Positions 1 through 8,933 of a DNA stretch of 64,000 nt are shown here, one piece after another (position 1 is the first letter of the stretch; every line of letters begins with the position of its first letter). Location: assembly GCA_030744625.1 (NCBI GenBank), contig JASLQF010000065.1, positions 62,001 to 126,000 of the forward strand, written 5' to 3'. The notes under the pieces are model-generated. The model was not told the DNA's origin and ran no database searches. It was given only the letters and a program-made list of their open reading frames with translations. The stretch comes from Rhodospirillales bacterium. Lineage in GTDB: Bacteria > Pseudomonadota > Alphaproteobacteria > Rhodospirillales > JASLQF01. Made by a program: the position numbers and the translations under genes.

Positions 1-590
1 TCGGCGTCCTGGCCGGCCTGAACGAAGATATCGTGACCTTCACCCCGCACGAGGATTTTCCCGAACTGCCGACCGTCAACGTCGGGCTCGTCAGTGGGGG
101 GGCCATGGCGTCGATGCTGGCGGCGCGCGCCGAGGCGATGATCGACGTTCGAACGGTGCCGGGAATGACCCCCGACAGCGTCCTCGACGATCTAACCAGC
201 CTGGTGGCGCGCCTGGCGGCGGAGGACCCGACGCTGGATGCGGACGTGGAGTTGCTCGGTGCGCCGGAGTTTATACAGCAGCACCCCTTCCAAATGTCGG
301 CCGACGAACCGGTCATCGACGCGGTGGCGGCGGCCCACGCCGCGTTGTGCGGCAGCCGCCCGTTTGTCGGCACGTTGTTTCCGCAGGTGTTTTTCGGTAC
401 CGACGCGTCGCACTTGGCGAGGGCGGGCATTCCGACCGCCATCTACGGCCCCGGAAAGGCATCGGACATCAACGTCGCCAACGAAAGCATGGCGATCGCC
501 GATCTGTTGCAGGCGTCCCGCGTTTACCTCAACAGTTCATTGATCATTTGCGGGAGTCGGGAAACCGCCGGTATCGGCAAGACGGAGTGA
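1..590 (+). CDS. M20-family metallopeptidase/deacylase (ArgE/DapE-like), C-terminal part, truncated by window start
   Basis: Frame open from base 3 (GVLAGLNEDIV...) into the 33..590 ORF; C-terminal M20 pattern (FFGTDASHLARAGIPTAIYGPG). Confidence 0.8.
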   Translation, partial: GVLAGLNEDIVTFTPHEDFPELPTVNVGLVSGGAMASMLAARAEAMIDVRTVPGMTPDSVLDDLTSLVARLAAEDPTLDADVELLGAPEFIQQHPFQMSADEPVIDAVAAAHAALCGSRPFVGTLFPQVFFGTDASHLARAGIPTAIYGPGKASDINVANESMAIADLLQASRVYLNSSLIICGSRETAGIGKTE

Positions 591-655
591 CACGACAGCG
601 ACGTCGTCGCTGGACGCAGACCTCGATCGACTGGCCCGCCATGCGTTCTAGTGCC

Positions 656-1210
656 TTATTCAGGCCCGGCCAATTCCTCGAGCAGTTGCCGGAGCGCCCC
701 CTTGCGGGCCTTTTGGGCGATGATCTCGGGCGTTGATATCTCCAGGGCGTCCTTGGGGCATATCTCCACGCAGGCCGGCCCCTCGGCCCGGTCCTCGCAA
801 AGATCGCAGATGACGGCGAGCTTGGTATCGGGGTTGAGGGCGATGACGCCGAAAGGGCAGGCGTCGATGCAATGCGCACACCCGTCGCAATGGGTGTTTT
901 CGACCATGACCAGTCCATTTTCCGGATTGATGACCATGGCGCCGGGCTGTGGACAGATATCCACGCAGGCCGGCTCGGCGCAGGCGCGACAAGCGATGGA
1001 GACCATGAGGACCGGTTCCGTGCGCACCAGGCGGATGCGGGAGCGGAGGATATTGGCGGTCCCCTCCTTGACTATGGCGCAGGCGAACTCGCACATCTGG
1101 CAGCCGACGCACAGATCGCGTACGCACGTCACTAACTGGTACCGGGGCGGCCCCGACGGGTAAGGATCGGGCCCCACGGACGACCCTTCTCCGATGTTAC
1201 TCTCGCTCAT
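656..1210 (-). CDS. 4Fe-4S ferredoxin, AOR-cluster electron-transfer subunit
   Basis: Multiple CxxCxxC motifs (CVGCQMCEFAC, CRACAEPACVDIC, CDGCAHCIDAC, CDLCEDRAEGPACVEIC); overlaps start of the upstream flavoprotein stop. Confidence 0.88.
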   Translation of the reverse strand: MSESNIGEGSSVGPDPYPSGPPRYQLVTCVRDLCVGCQMCEFACAIVKEGTANILRSRIRLVRTEPVLMVSIACRACAEPACVDICPQPGAMVINPENGLVMVENTHCDGCAHCIDACPFGVIALNPDTKLAVICDLCEDRAEGPACVEICPKDALEISTPEIIAQKARKGALRQLLEELAGPE

Positions 1211-2979
1211 CGCTTCCTGCCGTATGCAACGATTTCCTTTTCCGGCGTTCTGTGCGCGAGATCTGCGTCGAAAAGAGTCGCCGTCATTTCCCCGTCAACG
1301 TTTCGCAGGCGAATGTTCTTCAGCCAGTCGACGTTGTCCTTTTGCGGAAAGTCGTAGCGATACAGCGAACCGCGGCTTTCCGTTCTCATCAAGCTTGCCC
1401 GGGCCAGCATCTCAAGGATGTCGACCATGTTCTCGTTCTCGAGCGCCATCATCCAATCGCGGTTGTAGACGCGCTCCTTGGTCCTCGTCGCCTGGTTGGG
1501 AATGTCCTCGCCGCGCATCGGCCCGATGCGTTCCAGGGCGTTCTCCAGCAACTCACCCTTGCGGACCACCCACACGTTTCCGTCCGCCTGGTGTTGAATT
1601 TCCTTCCGGAGTTCCACCGGCGTCGGGCCGTCCGAACGCTCGAGGGGGCCAAGCATCTTTTCGGCGAGCCGCTCGATCTCGTCTTTCCCGGGCTCGGGCG
1701 CTTTGTTCTTGCTGACGTATTCCGAGGCGAACCTTCCCGCCCTCGGTCCCCATACCTGGGTCATGGTCAGCGCGTTGCCCGATATCCGGTTGGCGCCGTG
1801 GATGCTCGCCGTCCCTTCGCCGGCGGCGTAGAGCCCCGGAATGTTGGTCTCGCAGCGTTCGTTGATGCGGATGCCGCCATTCCAGAAATGAGCGCAGGGT
1901 CCGGTCTCGATCGCCTCCTTCGTGGGGTCGGGCATATAGTCGCGCATGTCGAACCCCCCTTCCTTCCAATCGGCGTTGCACGGGGGGAACCACTTGGAGG
2001 AGAAGTCAATCAGGTTGTCCGGCAGGTGCTTGAAGGACAGGTAGGTGCCGCCGTGGGGACTGCCCCGTCCCTCGGTGACCTCGGCCGCCGCCGCGATGCA
2101 GTTGATGTCGCGGGTGCTCTCCTCCATTCGTTCGGGGTCCCATTTTGCCATGTAGCGCTGGCCCTGCCGGTTCAGCGCGTGGGAGTCGAGCATATAAGAC
2201 ATCATGTAGGGGAAGTAGTTGCCGGTGACGGCGGCGGGATGAATCATGCAGTAGGGCAGGAACATGGCAAACTCCATGTCCTGGAGCTCGGCGCCAGCCC
2301 GGTACGCGGCGGCCATGCCGTCGCCGGTGATCTCGTCGGGGGCGGTGATGAGCGAGTAGACCCTCATGGCACCGCCGGTGCACAGGATCACGGCATTCGC
2401 CCGAATGAAAAGAACTTCGCCGGTGGCGAGGCAGACACCCACCACCCCGGCCGCCTGGCCGTCGCTCACCACCACGTCGGTCATCATGAAGTGTTCGAGG
2501 AAGTCGATCTTCCTTTTCTTCATCTGGGCCACCAGCACCCGCGGGAACTCGGTCCCCTCTACCCATAACCCCCTGGGATACCGGTGCCCGGGGGCGTGGT
2601 GCATCTCGTCCACTTTGAGGCCCCAATCGACGAGATCCTTTACCCGCGCACTTGCCTCCTCGGCATGGATGGCGACGAGGCGCTGGTCGTTGATGTACTC
2701 CCCTTCGACCAGCATGTCCTCCATGAAGGTTTCCGGCGTATCGCGCACATCGCCGGGCAGGTCGAAGAGTTCGACGAGGCTGCGGCTGTCGACATCGATG
2801 TCGGCGCCGGCGGTCAGCGTGGCGCCGCTCTTTCCGGCATAGCCCTTGGTTACCACCAGGACCGTAATCCCGCGATCGGCGGCCTCGATGGCCGCGCGGG
2901 CGCCGGCCCCTTCGCTGCCGATGATGAGGAGATCGGTCTCCACCACCCTATCGACGAGGGAACTCGAAGGATTCGCCAT
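1207..2979 (-). CDS. FrdA/SdhA-like FAD-dependent oxidoreductase
   Basis: N-terminal dinucleotide fold (DLLIIGSEGAGARAAIEAADRG), internal AVILCTGGA, C-terminal GLYAAGEGTASIHGANRISGNAL. Confidence 0.88.
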   Translation of the reverse strand: MANPSSSLVDRVVETDLLIIGSEGAGARAAIEAADRGITVLVVTKGYAGKSGATLTAGADIDVDSRSLVELFDLPGDVRDTPETFMEDMLVEGEYINDQRLVAIHAEEASARVKDLVDWGLKVDEMHHAPGHRYPRGLWVEGTEFPRVLVAQMKKRKIDFLEHFMMTDVVVSDGQAAGVVGVCLATGEVLFIRANAVILCTGGAMRVYSLITAPDEITGDGMAAAYRAGAELQDMEFAMFLPYCMIHPAAVTGNYFPYMMSYMLDSHALNRQGQRYMAKWDPERMEESTRDINCIAAAAEVTEGRGSPHGGTYLSFKHLPDNLIDFSSKWFPPCNADWKEGGFDMRDYMPDPTKEAIETGPCAHFWNGGIRINERCETNIPGLYAAGEGTASIHGANRISGNALTMTQVWGPRAGRFASEYVSKNKAPEPGKDEIERLAEKMLGPLERSDGPTPVELRKEIQHQADGNVWVVRKGELLENALERIGPMRGEDIPNQATRTKERVYNRDWMMALENENMVDILEMLARASLMRTESRGSLYRYDFPQKDNVDWLKNIRLRNVDGEMTATLFDADLAHRTPEKEIVAYGRKR

Positions 2980-3039
2980 GTACCTGCCTCCCTACAACTC
3001 CGATCGATCCCGGTCGGACGGCCCGATCCGGCAAGACCT

Positions 3040-3402
3040 CTAACTTCCGAGGAGTTTCCCCATTTTCCTGCGTTTGGGCCTGGATGTGTCCACCACCAGG
3101 TCTCGGATGAGTACGGAACCTTCGACCGGCTCGATCGTCACGTCGCGCTCGAACTTGGCGATGCACGTCAGTTCGACCGCGCCGTCGATGAGCACGTCGC
3201 ACGCGTCACATTTGCCGATCCGGCACGAGCTGTAATAAGCGATGCTCGGGTCGAGGTGTTCGTGGATGTAGTTCAACGCGTTCATGATGGTCCAACCCTC
3301 CTGGCGCGGTACCTCGTACTCGTCGAACCGTGCCGCCTCCTCCGACAGGGAGCCGTCCCGCTTGATGCGCAGCCTTATGCTGTCTTTACCCGTTTTTTCC
3401 AT
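3040..3402 (-). CDS. Stand-alone 2Fe-2S protein, equivalent to the N-terminal domain of SdhB/FrdB
   Basis: 120 aa from ATG at 3402; CRIGKCDAC...LTC plant-type 2Fe-2S pattern; no C-terminal 4Fe-4S/3Fe-4S domain. Confidence 0.82.
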   Translation of the reverse strand: MEKTGKDSIRLRIKRDGSLSEEAARFDEYEVPRQEGWTIMNALNYIHEHLDPSIAYYSSCRIGKCDACDVLIDGAVELTCIAKFERDVTIEPVEGSVLIRDLVVDTSRPKRRKMGKLLGS

Positions 3403-3476
3403 GTATCCCCCAAAACACCGCGCTCGGAAGTGACTGACTGCTCTCGCGCCCGCGCCAAACCCGATGATGCCGTTCC

Positions 3477-3998
3477 CTAGGCGGGTTCGTCCAGTGCATC
3501 CATCAAGGTCCGCAAGGCGCTCTGGCTGACCTTGCCCGCCACCACCGCCGGCGTGGACACCTCCAAGGCGTCCTTGGAGCACATCTCGACACAGGCCGGT
3601 CCCGCGTCACGCCCCGCGCACAGATCGCAGATGATCACCCGCTTCGTTTCCGGGTCGAGGACGATGGCGCCGAAGGGACAGGCGTCGATGCACCACCCGC
3701 AGCCGTCGCACTTGTCGTTGTCGACGTCGATCAGGCTGTTGTCCGGGTTCACCGCCAGCGCACCGTCGCGCGGGCACACCTTCACGCAGACCGGATCCTC
3801 GCACCCTCGGCAGGCTATCGAGATCATCAGGATCGGCTCCTGACGCATGACCCTGATCCGCGAGCGCAGGATATTGGCGCTGTTGTCCTTCACCGAGGCG
3901 CAGGCGAACTCACACAACTGGCATCCGACGCAGAGGTCGGGATCGCACACCACGAGCCGGGCGTGGGGCGAGATCGGAACATGCGGCGAGGGGCTCAT
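3477..3998 (-). CDS. 4Fe-4S ferredoxin, paralogue of 656..1210
   Basis: CVGCQLCEFAC, CRGCEDPVCVKVC, CDGCGWCIDAC, CDLCAGRDAGPACVEMC. Confidence 0.88.
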   Translation of the reverse strand: MSPSPHVPISPHARLVVCDPDLCVGCQLCEFACASVKDNSANILRSRIRVMRQEPILMISIACRGCEDPVCVKVCPRDGALAVNPDNSLIDVDNDKCDGCGWCIDACPFGAIVLDPETKRVIICDLCAGRDAGPACVEMCSKDALEVSTPAVVAGKVSQSALRTLMDALDEPA

Positions 3999-5818
3999 GC
4001 CGTCTGGCCCGACAGCCCGAGGCGGTCCTGGGTCGCCGGCGCCACTTCTCCCTCGGCGGTCCAGCCGCGGGCTTCGTAGTAGTCCGAGACCAGCAGTTCG
4101 AGTTCCGCCGGTGGCAGCGAGACGCCTTTCCCGGGCCCGTCCGGGATGGGCTCTTGCATTAGTCGCGGCGGCAGGCTGTCAAGCTCGCGCGTCCACCCTT
4201 CGCGGACGTTGAACATCTTCTTGAGGTTGGAAATTCGCTCGCCCGCCTCAACGAGTTCCTGGGCGCTCACATCCCAGCCGGTCGCCTGGGAGTAGAGCCG
4301 GGCACCCTCCTCGTGCAGGTCCGTGAAGCATCCTCGCATGAACTTGCAGATGCCGAGCGAATCGAGGAGCACGGCGACATCCTCCTGGGCCATGGCTATC
4401 TGGCCGCGGCCTTTTTCCGCCTTGAAACGGTCGACCTTGCCCTTGAGATCCGGCTCGTAGGCCAGCGAACGGTTGTGGCATCCCCCGCGCGTGCCGACGG
4501 CGAGGCCGAGCGCGTACGTCTTCATGCCGCGCGGGTCGTAGCCCGGCAGCTCCAGCCCCTTTGAGTGTATCGCGAAGTAGTCGCTGTCCTTGCCCACCTC
4601 CTGGGCGGCCAGCCTCGATCCTTCCGCCAGGATCTCGCCGAGCCCCTCGCGCCGCGCGATCTTGAGGATCATCGCCACCATGGCATCGGCGTTGCCGAAG
4701 CGCAGGTCGACGCCGTCGTCGGGAGGAAGCAGTCCGCGCTCCGCCGCTTCCATCGCCCAGGCCAGGGTTACGCCCGTGCTGAGCGTGTCCATGCCGAGCG
4801 TGTCGCACAGCTCCGCGGCACGAATGACGGCGGGCAGGTCGTCGACGTCGCAACACGGACCGAGCGCGAACAGGGTCTCGTAGTCCACCGAGACCCGTGC
4901 CCCCGCATGAGACCCCTCGGCGACCTTCATGACCTGCTCGCAGGCGATGGGGCACGCCGCGCAGGCCACGGTCTTCTCATGGTGACGGCGGTGAAGGGTC
5001 TCGCCGGAGATGCCTTCGGCCTCGTCGAGCGCCGTCCTTTGAAAATTGCGCACCGGGAGGACCCCGAGGCGATTCAGGGTGAGGACGTTGCCGACCGTCC
5101 CCGGCTCGCGGTACTTGCCGGTCGCCGGACCCTGTGCTTGCGTGATCAAGTCGCAGGAGGTCTGGTAGACGGCGTCGTTGTCGGCGACCGCCACGGCGCC
5201 CGATCCGCGCACGGCGATCGCCTTGAGGTTTTTCGATCCCATGACCGCCCCCGGCCCGGTACGTCCGGCCTGTCGGCCCCGGTCGTTGCCGATGCACGCG
5301 AAACGCACGAGATTCTCGCCGGCCGTGCCGATGGCGGAGACCCGCACCGCCTCGTCCCCGAGTTCCTCGCGGATCGCTTCTTCGGTGGCGAAGCACTCCT
5401 GGCCCCACAGCGCCCGGGCATCACGGAAATACACCGTGTGATCGTCTATGAACACGTACACCGGCGTGTCGGCGCGCCCCAGTATCACCACCGCGTCGTA
5501 ACCGGCGCGCTTCAGGGTGTGGGAGAAGAAGCTCCCGGCCATGGCATCGCCCAGCATGCCCGTGAGGGGGGATTTGGTGGCGACGGAGTGCTTCGCCGCG
5601 GCGGGCACGATGGTGCCGGCAAACACGCCGCAAGCGAACACGATGACGTTGCCCGGCTCCAGGGGGTCCACCCCCGGCGCCAGGTGGTCGTAGAGCAGCC
5701 GCACGGCGAGCCCGGACCCTCCGAGGTAGGCGCGGAGCATGGACTGGGAAAGTTCAATTTCTTCCGATTTGCGTTCCGTGAGGTCAATGATCAGAGCTTT
5801 TCCGGTGTAACCGTTCAT
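3995..5818 (-). CDS. Aldehyde:ferredoxin oxidoreductase (AOR) family protein
   Basis: 607 aa; MNGYTGKALIIDLTERKSEEIEL, TGPGAVMGSKNLKAIAVRG, CAACPIACEQ, YDPRGMKTYALGLAVGTRGGCHNRS are typical of the AOR family. Confidence 0.94.
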   Translation of the reverse strand: MNGYTGKALIIDLTERKSEEIELSQSMLRAYLGGSGLAVRLLYDHLAPGVDPLEPGNVIVFACGVFAGTIVPAAAKHSVATKSPLTGMLGDAMAGSFFSHTLKRAGYDAVVILGRADTPVYVFIDDHTVYFRDARALWGQECFATEEAIREELGDEAVRVSAIGTAGENLVRFACIGNDRGRQAGRTGPGAVMGSKNLKAIAVRGSGAVAVADNDAVYQTSCDLITQAQGPATGKYREPGTVGNVLTLNRLGVLPVRNFQRTALDEAEGISGETLHRRHHEKTVACAACPIACEQVMKVAEGSHAGARVSVDYETLFALGPCCDVDDLPAVIRAAELCDTLGMDTLSTGVTLAWAMEAAERGLLPPDDGVDLRFGNADAMVAMILKIARREGLGEILAEGSRLAAQEVGKDSDYFAIHSKGLELPGYDPRGMKTYALGLAVGTRGGCHNRSLAYEPDLKGKVDRFKAEKGRGQIAMAQEDVAVLLDSLGICKFMRGCFTDLHEEGARLYSQATGWDVSAQELVEAGERISNLKKMFNVREGWTRELDSLPPRLMQEPIPDGPGKGVSLPPAELELLVSDYYEARGWTAEGEVAPATQDRLGLSGQTA

Positions 5819-5822
5819 CTGG

Positions 5823-6116
5823 CTATCCTCCGGCCAAGGCTGACATCAGGAGCACCCGGGCCCCAGGCTGGAGCTCGAGGTCGTAATTCTGAATGGTCTC
5901 CCTACCATCGAGATTCATGAGGATATAGGGCGCGGTCGACCAGCCCTCGGGGTCGATGATGGGGCCCTTCAGAGCCGGGTACGACGCCGCGAGGGCGCGC
6001 AGCAAGTCCCGGGCCGACGCCGTCGTCTCCAAATCCAGCTCGACCTCCGCGACCCCTGTGATCTCCCTTGCCGGGCCGAAAAACTCCGTAACCAGTTGCT
6101 TTATTCGTTTGCTCAT
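5823..6116 (-). CDS. MoaD/ThiS family ubiquitin-like protein (copy 1), C-terminal GG
   Basis: MSKRIKQLVTEFFGPAREITGV...VLLMSALAGG; directly upstream of the AOR gene. Confidence 0.88.
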   Translation of the reverse strand: MSKRIKQLVTEFFGPAREITGVAEVELDLETTASARDLLRALAASYPALKGPIIDPEGWSTAPYILMNLDGRETIQNYDLELQPGARVLLMSALAGG

Positions 6117-6297
6117 GGACAGGTCTTTCCCAGCCACCAGGCAATAAACATAGTGAATTTGATACCGGACCAGGGTTATTAATCAACCTACGGAACACAG
6201 GAATTTGACATTTATTTATCCTATGAAACGACGTATAAAATGATCGAGCGTAGGTGATTGACGTCCATTCCAGGCCCAATGACATGTCTGCCTAATC

Positions 6298-8106
6298 ATG
6301 CCCACGAAAATCGCCAGTCGCCTGAAAAGCCTTGGCCATATAGCTCAGTTGGTTAACGCCACCTCGGAACTCAGCGAGGTATTAAGTCAGATCACGGTAG
6401 CGGTATGCCATCGGTCGATATGGTCGAGCAGCGCGATCCAAGCTATCGATATTGAAACCGGATACTCCGTTTTATGCGCCCGACACGATCCATACTTCGA
6501 TCAGCCGGTTGCTCCCCAAGAGCAATGGTTGCTGAAGACCAGCCCGTCCCGGCAAGTGTTTGAAACGGGGCAGCCCGTTATCATCCCGGACATACAGCAG
6601 TCAGCCGAGTTTCCGGATTATCAAAGGGAAGCCTACGAGCGAGACTATCATACGGTTGTTCTCGTTCCGCTTCAGGCATTGGACGAAAAAGGTCGCTCGA
6701 TGGTCATGGGCGTCCACGCCCACGAGGTTCACGTAGTCAGCGAGGATGAGCTGGCGTTTCTACAGGTTGCGGCGCAGCTTACAGCTCTTGCCATAGAGAA
6801 GGCACATCGCCTGCAGATCGAGCATCAGCACGCGGTCGAACTTCGTCGCTCGATTGAAGTGCATACGGCGGCGATGGAGCACGTTCTATCGGGGGAGACG
6901 GTTACAAGCGTCGTCGACCATATCGCCGCCTCACTGCGGCATCCCTTTCTCGTTGTTGATCTCGCGATGAATCAAGTGATCGCGCGTCGGTCGCCTAAAC
7001 CTGAATTGATGTCGGATTCAGAATGGGAACGAAACGTATCACAAGCAGACATTCGGGAATTCGGTCATCTTATGGATACGGCACGGACGTCGCATTTTTC
7101 AGAACGCGAACATAAAGACTTTTCAGCCATTGGCGGGCCGGACAAAGTCGAGGTCGTTGTCGAACCTATAAACGGAGACAAAGTAACACTTGGGTATATT
7201 GCGATATTCACGGATGGTGTCGAGGTTCTCACCTACGATACGATGCTGGCCGACGAAGCGCGACTCGCACTAGCTGTTTTGTTTATGCGTGAACATGTGC
7301 GTTTCAGCACGAGAGTGGAGACGCATGGCGAATTCTTTAAACGTTTGTTCCAAGAAAAGTGGACGGACTCCGTAGAAATAATTGAACGTGGGCGGCAACT
7401 GGGTCTGCTTTTGGAGGGGCCGGCCCAGATTGTCGTATTGTCCCTTTCGAATGATTACGAGATGAATGCGCTGACACCGTCTAGCAGAGCGGATGTGCTG
7501 CGCAAATTACTCAGACACTGCAGCCCCTACACCGCGGGCGCCACCACGTTCATCGATGACGATTCATTTGTCGTATTCTTGCCCGAGAAATCGGATGCAA
7601 CCGTGTCATTCGAGGCGCTCGTCAGCCGCTTGCACGATGAGATGTTGTGGACGACAAGTGCAAAAGTAGTTGTGGCCGCAAGTGGTTTGTGCCGAAAATT
7701 GGAGGACTACCAGCCGGCTCGACAGAAGTGTGCTGAACTCATCGCAATTGCAAAGCGCCTCGGTATGGAGGGTTTTGTCCGGGAGGACGACTTCGGCCCG
7801 CTGGGACAGCTGCTCAGTGCGACCAATCAAGACGCGTTAAAAGGCTATGTCGCGGACATATTGGGTAGCGTCGAGGATTATGACGCAACGCACCAGTCGA
7901 ATCTGCTTCATACAGCCGAACTCTTCCTCAATGGGAATTGCCGGTATCAGTCTTGCGCCAATGCCTTGGGCATCCACGTGACAACCCTGCGCTACCGACT
8001 GAATAAGTTGGATACGATGTTCGGAATCGATCTAAGAATTCCAGAGACGCGGATAAGTCTGGAAGTTGCCTTGCGCGCTCGCGCCATTTTCTTGCCCCCC
8101 ACCTGA
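6298..8106 (+). CDS. GAF-domain transcriptional regulator with PucR/CdaR-type C-terminal HTH
   Basis: 602 aa; C-terminal NLLHTAELFLNGNCRYQSCANALGIHVTTLRYRLNKLDTMFGIDL matches the PucR HTH_30 pattern; N-terminal GAF-like segment; visibly lower GC than neighbours. Confidence 0.83.
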   Translation: MPTKIASRLKSLGHIAQLVNATSELSEVLSQITVAVCHRSIWSSSAIQAIDIETGYSVLCARHDPYFDQPVAPQEQWLLKTSPSRQVFETGQPVIIPDIQQSAEFPDYQREAYERDYHTVVLVPLQALDEKGRSMVMGVHAHEVHVVSEDELAFLQVAAQLTALAIEKAHRLQIEHQHAVELRRSIEVHTAAMEHVLSGETVTSVVDHIAASLRHPFLVVDLAMNQVIARRSPKPELMSDSEWERNVSQADIREFGHLMDTARTSHFSEREHKDFSAIGGPDKVEVVVEPINGDKVTLGYIAIFTDGVEVLTYDTMLADEARLALAVLFMREHVRFSTRVETHGEFFKRLFQEKWTDSVEIIERGRQLGLLLEGPAQIVVLSLSNDYEMNALTPSSRADVLRKLLRHCSPYTAGATTFIDDDSFVVFLPEKSDATVSFEALVSRLHDEMLWTTSAKVVVAASGLCRKLEDYQPARQKCAELIAIAKRLGMEGFVREDDFGPLGQLLSATNQDALKGYVADILGSVEDYDATHQSNLLHTAELFLNGNCRYQSCANALGIHVTTLRYRLNKLDTMFGIDLRIPETRISLEVALRARAIFLPPT

Positions 8107-8143
8107 TTATTTCATCGGGGGCTTGAGCCAGTAACGTGGCCGT

Positions 8144-8431
8144 TCACTTGCGTCCTCCAGCCAAGGTCGACATCAGGAGCACCCGGGCCCCGTGGGGGAG
8201 TTCGAGGTCGTCGTCATCGATGGTCTCCTTCCCGTCGAGATTCAAAAGGATATAGGGCCGCGCCGACCAACCCTCGGGATCGATGACGGGGCCCCGCAAG
8301 GCCGGATACGACGCCGCCAGGGCGCGCAGCATGTCCCTGACCGTCGCCGCCTCCTCCAGCTCCAATTCGACCTCCGCGACGCCGGCAATCCGCCTCGCCG
8401 AATCGAAAAGCTCCACCACCAGCCGCTTCAT
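8144..8431 (-). CDS. MoaD/ThiS family ubiquitin-like protein (copy 2), C-terminal GGRK
   Basis: High protein and DNA similarity to 5823..6116; ends STLAGGRK. Confidence 0.87.
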   Translation of the reverse strand: MKRLVVELFDSARRIAGVAEVELELEEAATVRDMLRALAASYPALRGPVIDPEGWSARPYILLNLDGKETIDDDDLELPHGARVLLMSTLAGGRK

Positions 8432-8576
8432 TGGCGTGCCCTCAACCGCTTCTCCACTGCCTGACCCAGCCCCACACCGATGGCGCTTGCCGGGAACGTT
8501 ACCAAAGCCTTCAGACGGTCCAAGAGATAACGTTTCCGGGCGTTTAGACCGTACAAGCTAGCCCCAGGGTCGTTAC

Positions 8577-8590
8577 TTGATCGAAGTCAA
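8577..8590. promoter_or_regulatory. Candidate FNR/FixK-type box TTGAT-CGAA-GTCAA
   Basis: Matches TTGAY-N4-RTCAA; intergenic, about 146 bp upstream of moaD-like copy 2. Confidence 0.5.
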
Positions 8591-8933
8591 GGGGGGGTAT
8601 ATCGAAGGGTGTTGCAAAAGGCTAGCGACCATTAGGGGAGGAACGGCAACGAGCAAGCACACATGTGGTTCGCACGTTGGGAAGGTCCTTGAGAAAGGGT
8701 TTTCGCGCCGGTCGTCTATCAAGGGCAGCGGCGGTGTGGGGCTGGTCCTGGCCGCGGGGATCGCGATGGCCTTGTCCGCGGGAATCAAGGATTTCAGGAA
8801 TCACAGCGATTTCCAACTGATCTTTCTTGACAGCCCCGTGGTCGTGCTTTAGATGCGGGGCAATTGGAACAATGTTATAGTAGACGCCTGTTCTGGCATA
8901 AAACCGATTACCGAAAAACCCGGCAGGGAAGGT

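Noticed and set aside
6335-6365. tRNA-like D-arm string TATAGCTCAGTTGGTTA (as in tRNA-Ile)
   Set aside because: It lies inside the N-terminal coding region of the PucR-type regulator, and no anticodon stem or TPsiC (GGTTCGAxTCC) arm follows at the right distance. Probably coincidence or a fossil fragment, not a tRNA gene.
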